Shown: positions 1 through 5,635 of the stretch, piece by piece | How positions within the stretch are numbered: the stretch's first letter is position 1 | Layout of the letters: every line of letters begins with the position of its first letter | DNA from: an uncultured Clostridia bacterium | Lineage (GTDB): Bacteria > Bacillota > Clostridia > UBA1381 | Assembly (NCBI GenBank): GCA_934454035.1 | Contig: CAKSFY010000127.1 | Location: forward strand, 1-6,338 | Direction of reading: 5' to 3' | Length of the DNA: 6,338 nt | Translations under genes and position numbers: made by a program | Notes under the pieces: generated by a model | Seen by the model: the letters and a program-made list of their open reading frames with translations, nothing else | Told to the model about the DNA's origin: nothing | Database searches by the model: none

Positions 1-76
1 TCATGCCGCATTCCTTTCCGCATAACGCACAATTTTTTTTGCCGAAAATGTTCTTGAAAAAATCACCGAGTCCCAT
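1..76 (-). CDS. N-terminal fragment of a DUF4428-like zinc-ribbon protein (continues off the left edge)
   Basis: Read leftward from the ATG at 76-74, the frame is open for 25 codons to the window edge. It begins MGLGDFFKNIFGKK and continues with a C-A-L-C-G-K motif (Cys16 and Cys19) and a third Cys at 23. A short amphipathic Gly/Phe/Lys-rich start followed by CxxCGK is typical of small clostridial proteins with a DUF4428 domain, in which two CxxC pairs are thought to bind zinc. Function is unknown in the family. Only the first Cys pair is visible, so the assignment is tentative. The ribosome binding site at this ATG is weak (CGGAAAA, about 5 nt upstream). A much better AGGAG lies further upstream but serves a 6-codon ORF that stops in the same frame. 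The gene may be read from the promoter-like sequence at 318-345 or by readthrough from the SLH operon. Confidence 0.55.
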   Translation of the reverse strand, partial: MGLGDFFKNIFGKKNCALCGKECGM

Positions 77-86
77 AATTTTTTCC

Positions 87-130
87 GGTATAATGTAATT
101 GACTCATCTAACGGTCATTCGCATTATACC
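87..130. repeat. Imperfect palindrome / potential stem-loop in the leader of the zinc-ribbon gene
   Basis: GGTATAATG at 87-95 and CATTATACC at 122-130 form a perfect 9-bp inverted repeat. Inside it, AAT..GAC (97-103) and GTCATT (114-119) can extend the pairing with small bulges, leaving a loop of about 10 nt. No T-run follows on either strand, so it does not look like an intrinsic terminator. It ends 10 bp before the start codon at 76. It could be an operator or an RNA hairpin controlling translation. The right arm also contains TATAAT on the minus strand, so a -10 element is a third possibility, although no matching -35 is seen at the normal spacing. Confidence 0.5.
104..124 (-). other. Six-codon leader ORF (MRMTVR) with a strong ribosome binding site
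   Basis: On the minus strand, AAAGGAG (134-140) lies 9 nt before an ATG at 124-122. The ORF runs ATG CGA ATG ACC GTT AGA TGA. The TGA is in the same frame as the zinc-ribbon start, 27 nt further down. It may be a leader peptide or re-initiation device, or a chance arrangement; a start shift or base error in the downstream gene is also possible. Nothing confirms translation. Confidence 0.25.
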
Positions 131-142
131 ATTCTCCTTTCT

Positions 143-167
143 ATCAACCTTTTATTCCGCGGTTGAT
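143..167. repeat. 7-bp perfect inverted repeat (ATCAACC / GGTTGAT)
   Basis: ATCAACC at 143-149 and GGTTGAT at 161-167 are exact inverted copies around an 11-nt loop. No U-tract follows in the leftward direction. Rightward the following sequence is only mildly T-rich and there is no gene to terminate, so it is not called a terminator. It is one of a row of inverted repeats between 87 and 239. Confidence 0.4.
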
Positions 168-178
168 TACGGTTTGGT

Positions 179-239
179 TTATTTGCATTATATAAATAAG
201 TAATGTGGCTTTGACTACTTCAAAGAGGTTCTCACCACA
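179..239 (-). other. Possible structured RNA leader: two adjacent stem-loops
   Basis: Read leftward, TGTGG (239-235) pairs with CCACA (208-204), and CTTTGA (225-220) pairs with TCAAAG (214-209) around a 5-nt AGTAG loop. The two helices are continuous on one side, with a 9-nt bulge on the other. Just beyond, TTATTT (199-194) and AAATAA (184-179) form a weaker AT-only hairpin. The region lies downstream of a promoter-like sequence at 318-345 and upstream of the zinc-ribbon gene. I do not recognise it as a known riboswitch or RNA family, and no T-box, tmRNA or SRP RNA signature is visible. Confidence 0.3.
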
Positions 240-317
240 CCTTGTTTCTCGTCCAAAAGCTAAGCGGCTATTCCAAAGAAAGGCTCGCGGCATTTGCGGA
301 AAACCCTGTGTCAGATT

Positions 318-345
318 ATTATATAGTCAGCTCCTTATCTGTAAA
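318..345 (-). promoter_or_regulatory. Leftward sigma-A-like promoter overlapping the 3' end of the large SLH gene
   Basis: The minus strand reads TTTACA (345-340), a 16-bp spacer, then TATAAT (323-318), close to the sigma-A consensus. The -35 lies in the last codons of the 1095-aa gene. Transcription would start near 311 and give a leader of about 235 nt before the zinc-ribbon start at 76. AT-rich DNA yields such matches by chance, so this is moderate evidence only. Confidence 0.4.
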
Positions 346-3300
346 TATAAATTGCGTCGGGAACTTCCATTGTTGAGAAAACTGCCCTTGTGTAATTTGA
401 ATTTATCGCTCCGCTTTTTGTTTTATATGGAATTATATCCAAATAGCTGCCTTCTGTAACCTGTTTTTTCGACTTACTCAAATCAATTATATAAATCTTG
501 TTCACGCCTTGAATTTCCAGGTCATCTTCATTGATTACAGACTCGAGATCGGTGGTTACCCTCATATATTCTCCCGACATTGAATATACGCTTGCATAAT
601 AAAGTCTTGTTTTTCCGAGATAATCTGTGTACGGATTAGGTCCGACTTTTTTCTTTGCACTTGCGTCGAAGTCAATTTCGGCATAAACTATTGTGTTCCC
701 CTCCAAAGCCGTGAGAATTACATCGCCCACACCTATGTCATACCTTGCACTGTCGGTGCTGTAATAACCGCGAACGTCTTTTAGGGTTGACTCGGTTTCC
801 GTTATGTACTCAACAAATTCTCCGTTCCGATACCCGTTAACTCTCATGCGTTTTTCATCGTTTTCATCGATAAATTCATTGATTTCGCTCACCAAAAGCG
901 GATACTGCTTTTCCTCCAAAGCCTTTGCCCCGGAGCCCTTTATCATAATAACATCGGAAACAATGCTGTTTCGGTCTGTCTTTACTGAGGTTATTCCCGA
1001 ATAGCTTGCAAAGTGAACAAGCCCCGTCTTTGCTTTTACAACCTTCGGCTGCTCGCCTCTCGATTCGCCCACCTTATCCGGGATTTGGAAAAGCATGGTG
1101 TTTTCATCTACTATAATTCTTCCGCCGAGGTTTCCAGAGCCTGAATGATATTTGAGCGAGTTTGAATAATATGTGCTTATAAGATAATCGGGCATTGTTA
1201 TACTTTTGAGTTTTCCGCCCGATGTCTTATACCGAATCATGCCTTTATAGTTTCCGTCCGCATATTCCAAGTTTATCGTTGAATATATATCCTCACGTGA
1301 AATTTTGATTCCGTTATACTCTATCTTGTCAGCACCGCCAAACAAAACGGTTGACCCGTCCGATGTAATAATTTTAAAAGCCAACGTGTCCGCGTCATTT
1401 TCTTCGCAGCTTACCTTTTTCAAATATCCGAATCTGTTTACATAATTTGCCTTTATATATGCGGCATGTCCGCATGCGTCAAGATACACCGTGCAGTAGT
1501 CTCCGCTCTGAACATAGGTGTCGAATCCCGTTTCGAAATTCTCGGCAACGATATATTCCTCGCCGTCCAAAAATGCACTTTTATAGCCGCCCTCGTCTTT
1601 TTTCCTTGTGAGCTGTCCGCTCACTGTCTCTTCGGATATAACAACACTCATAACCTCATCGTCAAGGGTTCTGTAAACCGATATGATATTGCCACTTTTT
1701 ATATCGCTGAACGCTGCCGAATTTCCGTCACTCATTTTAAACACCGTTTCCGGTGCAGCATCCATTTCTATAATTTGCTCTGTGAGCTTATCGGTTATAA
1801 GCATATTGACGCTGTCCGCAAGCTCAACAACATAGTTTTCATAGCTCTTTATGTTCACAACATCATACAATCCGTCGCCATCTCTGTCCGTCAGCGAAAC
1901 CTCGGAATCCTGATTTATTAAGCTTTTCAAGTCCCCCGTCAGTCCGCCCGCTTTTCCGTTGTAAAGAAAATCTGCCTTTGAATCTATCTTATACTTTTTG
2001 GTTTTGCTTCCCTTATAATATGTAATTATATCGGTTGATATAGTTTCGATGTCGGTTCCTTTAAGGTTGATTATCTGCGATTTTTTTGCCGCATTATAAT
2101 AAACCAGCACATTTTCATCATTCTCCTCACGATAGTAGAACTCAATGCTGTTTCCGAGCATATCGGACAAGTCAAGTTCGGTTTTATATTCCTCGCCGTC
2201 GATTTCAACCCTATTCTCAAGTCCCGCCGAGCCTTTATTAAGAGATGCATTCGGAACTTTCGCAACAATACCCTCATCATAATATATATTGTGCCTTATA
2301 TTCAAAATCGTTCTCTTTGAGTGATTGTTTAAAACTGTGTCCTCTCCGACAGAGCCTGCATAATCCGTTACATAAACATCGCACATGGCAGCCACCATTG
2401 TAACCGCTTCGATGCGTGAAAATTTGTCGCCCACACCTTTCGGAATAAGCTTCAGGCTATATGCCTCATTGATATATCCGTTCGGATATCCTCCCAAAAA
2501 CTCGGCATATTTTTTGTATCCGAGCAAGTTAACCATAATTGTTGCAGCTTCCGCTTTTGTTATTTCATCATTCGGGCGGAAAGTTCTTGCCTTAGATATA
2601 ATTCCCTCCGCTGCCAAAGCGTCAATAAATGCCGGTTTGTTTTCTTCCTCAACATCTGTAAAATAGTCCGATTGCTTTTTCCCGCTGTCTTCAACATTCA
2701 TAAGTCCGGCAATCAGCTTTGCAAATTCCGCTCTTGTTATATTTTTTTCAAGAAGATAGCTTCCTATTTCGTCCGATCCTATGATTCCGAGTCCTGCAAG
2801 GAATGCGGCACTGCCATTATCCTCCGCGCTCCCCGGTGCGTTATTGTCATATGACATCACTGATTTATCGATTGCCCCCTGAACGCCGCCACCCGAATTT
2901 TCCGAAAAGTTATCGACCGGGTCGCGCAAATTGTAGACCTTTTTTGCGCTGCCGTCCGCATTTTCAAGAGTTATTCGCCAGACTATCTGGAAACAGTCGC
3001 CCTCGGTTTTTTCACCACCGGACACTCTCAGCATTATTCTGTCGCCTGCCGAAAGCGAAAACGCGCTTTTTTCAAAGGTTTCGGCAGTTGCGCCCGTTTT
3101 CGGAATAAGAAAATCTTCAGAGTTTTCAGCGTTTTCAGACGTCTCTCCATCTTTTAAAACAGTCACGCGTGCTGCACCGCCGTCGCCCTGAGTGTCTGAT
3201 TTATCATTTCCGAAGTCATTAATCGCTTTTGCATAGATGCTGTAAACTCCGTCCTCGGGAGCTGTGAAGCCCACCGCTGTTCCCTTTTCAGCCGATGGAT

Positions 3301-3622
3301 AGAATGCCGCACATTCTTTAACATTATCTGCAATTTTAACATTCCATTCAATCTCCGGGCGAATATACATATAAGCGGCACTGTCTCCGTTTTTCACAAT
3401 AAGCCCCGGCTTTATGCTGTTGCTTGAACGATATTCGGGTGAAACAGGAACACAAAGATCTACGTTTTCAAAATCCTCAAAATCATTTGTATTCTCCGTT
3501 TCATAAAAGCTCCACGGTGCCCACTTTGCAAAAAGTGTGTTTTCTGCGGTAAAGCCTTCAATCGGAAAAACCGATACCGCTAAAACAAATGTCAAAAATG
3601 CCGAACCGATTTTTTTAAACAT
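335..3622 (-). CDS. Large secreted protein with internal SLH domains and a beta-rich C-terminal half
   Basis: 1095 residues, starting at an ATG 7 nt after GGAAG (3630-3634). Residues 1-26 form a signal peptide (MFKK, a hydrophobic core, cleavage near GFTA/EN), so the protein is exported. Residues about 30-225 look like a beta-sandwich, carbohydrate-binding-like region (FTAPEDGVYSIYAK at 119-132 and a matching late strand, FQIVWRITLE, at 211-220). A Gly/Ser/Asn-rich linker precedes an SLH triad at about 270-420, which in related proteins anchors to pyruvylated secondary wall polymers. SLH1 has ITRAEF (295-300), SLH2 has ITKAEA (354-359) and SLH3 is degenerate (FSRIEA, 401-406). Residues 430-1095 are beta-rich, with a Ca-loop-like DRDGDGLYD (579-587) and recurring xxGDxxxVY strands. 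No catalytic domain is recognised. It is the second gene of an operon, 27 bp behind the smaller SLH gene. The SLH call is firm; the role (wall-associated binding or structural protein) is inferred. Confidence 0.9.
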   Translation of the reverse strand: MFKKIGSAFLTFVLAVSVFPIEGFTAENTLFAKWAPWSFYETENTNDFEDFENVDLCVPVSPEYRSSNSIKPGLIVKNGDSAAYMYIRPEIEWNVKIADNVKECAAFYPSAEKGTAVGFTAPEDGVYSIYAKAINDFGNDKSDTQGDGGAARVTVLKDGETSENAENSEDFLIPKTGATAETFEKSAFSLSAGDRIMLRVSGGEKTEGDCFQIVWRITLENADGSAKKVYNLRDPVDNFSENSGGGVQGAIDKSVMSYDNNAPGSAEDNGSAAFLAGLGIIGSDEIGSYLLEKNITRAEFAKLIAGLMNVEDSGKKQSDYFTDVEEENKPAFIDALAAEGIISKARTFRPNDEITKAEAATIMVNLLGYKKYAEFLGGYPNGYINEAYSLKLIPKGVGDKFSRIEAVTMVAAMCDVYVTDYAGSVGEDTVLNNHSKRTILNIRHNIYYDEGIVAKVPNASLNKGSAGLENRVEIDGEEYKTELDLSDMLGNSIEFYYREENDENVLVYYNAAKKSQIINLKGTDIETISTDIITYYKGSKTKKYKIDSKADFLYNGKAGGLTGDLKSLINQDSEVSLTDRDGDGLYDVVNIKSYENYVVELADSVNMLITDKLTEQIIEMDAAPETVFKMSDGNSAAFSDIKSGNIISVYRTLDDEVMSVVISEETVSGQLTRKKDEGGYKSAFLDGEEYIVAENFETGFDTYVQSGDYCTVYLDACGHAAYIKANYVNRFGYLKKVSCEENDADTLAFKIITSDGSTVLFGGADKIEYNGIKISREDIYSTINLEYADGNYKGMIRYKTSGGKLKSITMPDYLISTYYSNSLKYHSGSGNLGGRIIVDENTMLFQIPDKVGESRGEQPKVVKAKTGLVHFASYSGITSVKTDRNSIVSDVIMIKGSGAKALEEKQYPLLVSEINEFIDENDEKRMRVNGYRNGEFVEYITETESTLKDVRGYYSTDSARYDIGVGDVILTALEGNTIVYAEIDFDASAKKKVGPNPYTDYLGKTRLYYASVYSMSGEYMRVTTDLESVINEDDLEIQGVNKIYIIDLSKSKKQVTEGSYLDIIPYKTKSGAINSNYTRAVFSTMEVPDAIYIYR

Positions 3623-3629
3623 ACATTTA

Positions 3630-3637
3630 CTTCCTTT
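3630..3637 (-). promoter_or_regulatory. Ribosome binding site of the large SLH gene
   Basis: AAAGGAAG on the minus strand, 7 nt before the ATG at 3622. It sits in the 27-bp gap after the upstream gene's TGA (3652-3650). No terminator or promoter fits in this gap, which supports co-transcription of the two SLH genes. Confidence 0.75.
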
Positions 3638-3649
3638 CTTTCAGTTTTT

Positions 3650-5347
3650 TCATATCAGCTTTGCAAAGCTCAAAAGAGAATATATAATTTTCGCTGCCTC
3701 TGCACGGTTTGCGCTTGCCTCGGGCAAAAATTCATTTCCTCCGACCCCGGAAACTATCCCGGAATTATAAAGTACACCAATCGCTTCTTTTGCATAATCC
3801 GAAGCATCGTCCGTGAACGGGAAGCTTGTTTCCTCCGAGAGCTTAACCCCGGAATACTTTGCAAACCTATAGCAAAGTGCGCACATTTCCTGCCTTGTGA
3901 TTTTTCTTTCCACTCCGAAGTTTTCGCTGTCTATTCCGAAAACAAGTCCCAGTTTATATGCTGCGGAAACATCATTATAATACCATGCGCCCTCTTTTAC
4001 ATCGGAAAAGATATTTACGCCGTTCTCCGCCTTAAAATTGAAAGCACGCATCAGAATTGAAATAAATTCTTCTCTTGTGACCGCATCCCTCGGACAATAT
4101 TCATTTTTGGATTTCCCATACACGATTTTGGCAAATGCAAGCTTTTTAACTGCATCCTCTGCCCATTCAAAGCCTTTCATATCGATGAAATCGGAATCGC
4201 CGCCGGTTTCCGAATTATTGTTATCCGGCTGAGTCACGGGGATTTGAATTTGAGAGGAGGAAGCCGGGTTTTTCTTGTCTCCCTTATTGCCTGTGCTGCT
4301 TCCGGAGCCGCCTCCGGAATTACTTATCGGCGTTTTTTTTATAAGCTGATCAAGCTTTGTTTTCCACTCTTCAAAATTCTTTGCTGTGTTGCCTTTGCAA
4401 ATTTCCTTTGCAACCGCAGTCTGGTAAGCTGATTTTAGTGCCTTATAGGAATTATATATCTCTACTCCGATAACTTCTTTTCCGTTTTCAAGGATTAATT
4501 CAAAATCGAGATAACTTTTTTCGCATGCAGTGCGGTAAACGCACTGTCTGCCGAATTTATCTTCTATTTCTTTAAGCGTTGAGACTCCGTCCAATGCCGC
4601 AATATCGTTATTAACTGCATTGCGGCTTTCATCGGACAGGATTTCGTTATAAAGCTTTTTCACTCCGTCCGAAATATCTGCAATCGCATTTTCCCCAACA
4701 AGCAAATCCGCAATCTTCTCAGCATCGGCGGAAAGAATTGTGCAGACCTTTGAGCTTTCGGCAAATGCATTTTTATATTCATCAAGCGTTTTCGGCTTTT
4801 CACCTTTAACAAGGAGTTTATAAACATCTTTTTCCTTTTCATTTTGTTTCAGCTCGTTATAAAGCTCTAAATCAAGGTTTAAAACAGTGGCATTATCCTC
4901 GGTCAGCCTTTGAAGCTCTTCTTCATTTGAATAAGCAGCAACAATTTCTTCAAGCAGCCTCTGTTTGTCATCTCCCGAAATAAAATAAAAATCTTTTATC
5001 CAAGCATCTGCGCTGCCGTCGCTCACAACCGCTCTGAAATTTCCGCTTTTGAATGTCAATTTGTATGTAAGTTTTGCGGTTCCGTTTTCATCGCACTCCG
5101 CCTCTGCGGCATATTTCAAAACGTTTCCTATGTTTGTGTAGTTCAGATTTTCAAGCAGTGATGCGTCGGCTGCATCTAAAATCTCCACGGCAATTCTATT
5201 TTTTGCCGCTGAATTTATTATAAATTCGCTTATTCCCGTTTCTGTGTCTATGCTAAAATCAACCTCCGGTGCAGCAAAGGCATTTGCTGCCGATGTTGCC
5301 GCAATCATCATTGCCATAAATCCGGCATAAAACTTTTTTACTCTCAT
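3650..5347 (-). CDS. Secreted SLH protein with helical repeats and a C-terminal SLH anchor
   Basis: 565 residues from the ATG at 5347. A TTG six bases upstream is only 3 nt from GGAGG, too close, whereas this ATG has a 9-nt spacing. Residues 1-25 are a signal peptide (MRVKK, Ala/Met-rich core, AFA/AP cleavage). Residues 27-123 look like a small beta domain ending in a DFYFISGD strand. Residues about 127-338 are predicted helical, with three weakly similar units of about 70 residues marked by TLDEYKNAF (187-195), TLKEIEDKF (257-265) and NFEEWKTKL (324-332). A Gly/Ser/Asn/Pro linker (342-385) leads to three SLH domains at about 387-437, 446-497 and 510-561. Their motifs are VTREEF, ITRQEM and ANRAEA, with Trp395, Trp455 and SGIVSG (529-534). 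The better-kept SLH triad suggests a true cell-wall anchor. First gene of a two-gene operon, divergent from an AraC regulator. No enzyme domain is seen; the surface role is inferred. Confidence 0.92.
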   Translation of the reverse strand: MRVKKFYAGFMAMMIAATSAANAFAAPEVDFSIDTETGISEFIINSAAKNRIAVEILDAADASLLENLNYTNIGNVLKYAAEAECDENGTAKLTYKLTFKSGNFRAVVSDGSADAWIKDFYFISGDDKQRLLEEIVAAYSNEEELQRLTEDNATVLNLDLELYNELKQNEKEKDVYKLLVKGEKPKTLDEYKNAFAESSKVCTILSADAEKIADLLVGENAIADISDGVKKLYNEILSDESRNAVNNDIAALDGVSTLKEIEDKFGRQCVYRTACEKSYLDFELILENGKEVIGVEIYNSYKALKSAYQTAVAKEICKGNTAKNFEEWKTKLDQLIKKTPISNSGGGSGSSTGNKGDKKNPASSSQIQIPVTQPDNNNSETGGDSDFIDMKGFEWAEDAVKKLAFAKIVYGKSKNEYCPRDAVTREEFISILMRAFNFKAENGVNIFSDVKEGAWYYNDVSAAYKLGLVFGIDSENFGVERKITRQEMCALCYRFAKYSGVKLSEETSFPFTDDASDYAKEAIGVLYNSGIVSGVGGNEFLPEASANRAEAAKIIYSLLSFAKLI

Positions 5348-5355
5348 ATGCAAAT

Positions 5356-5365
5356 TCCTCCTTTT
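5356..5365 (-). promoter_or_regulatory. Strong ribosome binding site that decides the start of the first SLH gene
   Basis: Minus-strand AAAAGGAGGA, with GGAGG at 5361-5357, lies 9 nt before the ATG at 5347 and only 3 nt before the in-frame TTG at 5353. This favours the ATG and a 565-residue product. Confidence 0.8.
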
Positions 5366-5453
5366 ATTGCTATATTTGACATTTTTATCATTAAAGCGGG
5401 GATTATTAATTTATTAAATGTGAAATATGATTAATTTTTTTCCTCTTTTCTAT

Positions 5454-5483
5454 AGTATATCATTGTTAGCTGTCCTCTGTCAA
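5454..5483 (-). promoter_or_regulatory. Promoter of the two-gene SLH operon
   Basis: Minus strand: a perfect -35 TTGACA (5483-5478), an 18-bp spacer and -10 TATACT (5459-5454, one mismatch to TATAAT). Transcription would begin near 5447, giving a 5' UTR of about 100 nt that is AT-rich and ends in the strong GGAGG. A 12-bp palindrome lies 9 bp upstream of the -35. Confidence 0.7.
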
Positions 5484-5492
5484 TCCAATTAT

Positions 5493-5504
5493 TTTCATAT
5501 GAAA
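5493..5504. promoter_or_regulatory. Perfect 12-bp palindrome TTTCATATGAAA, candidate operator
   Basis: TTTCATATGAAA is its own reverse complement. Its centre is about 50 bp upstream of the predicted SLH operon start, where an activator touching RNA polymerase often sits. It is AT-rich and short, so chance is possible. AraC proteins more often bind direct repeats, so the cognate factor is uncertain. Confidence 0.35.
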
Positions 5505-5571
5505 TATAACAATATTACACTGATAAAGGCAGCATTTTTTTATATCATTTTGACTAAATTACGTTTTTTTG

Positions 5572-5601
5572 TTGACTTTGCGCAAGGGTTTATAGTATTA
5601 T
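5572..5601 (+). promoter_or_regulatory. Promoter of the AraC-family regulator
   Basis: -35 TTGACT (5572-5577), an 18-bp spacer, -10 TATTAT (5596-5601); start expected near 5608, about 28 nt before the ATG. The perfect palindrome TTGCGCAA (5578-5585) lies directly after the -35, where a bound repressor could block polymerase, so autoregulation is possible. A second TTGACT at 5550-5555 lies 22 bp upstream in the same orientation. Confidence 0.6.
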
Positions 5602-5635
5602 TAAATAAAAGCCGGCAAGGGGGGATATAAAAAAC

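Noticed and set aside
143..167. Intrinsic terminator for the SLH operon
   Set aside because: The 7-bp stem is AT-rich and lacks a following U-tract in the leftward direction. No convincing intrinsic terminator was found downstream of 335.
205..459. Rightward 84-codon open frame running into the end of the large SLH gene
   Set aside because: It overlaps the 3' end of the SLH gene and the inverted-repeat region, has no ribosome binding site and gives a low-complexity basic translation.
1862..1888. Dockerin domain suggested by the DRDGDGLYD motif
   Set aside because: A dockerin needs two paired Ca-binding repeats near a terminus. Only one such loop is present, in the middle of a beta-rich region.
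1466..1921. Rightward 151-codon open frame inside the large SLH gene
   Set aside because: Antisense to a frame with a signal peptide and SLH motifs; no ribosome binding site and no recognisable protein features.
3117..3145. Short TTTTCAG tandem-like repeat
   Set aside because: It encodes part of an acidic SENAENSED stretch in a linker-like segment. It is too short and irregular to be a repeat element.
5345..5353. TTG at 5353 as the start of the smaller SLH gene
   Set aside because: Only 3 nt from GGAGG, while the ATG at 5347 has a 9-nt spacing and gives a standard signal peptide.
5427..5630. Rightward 67-codon open frame in the divergent control region
   Set aside because: It has no Shine-Dalgarno, overlaps both promoters, and its hydrophobic Ile/Phe/Leu-rich translation is what AT-rich DNA gives by chance.
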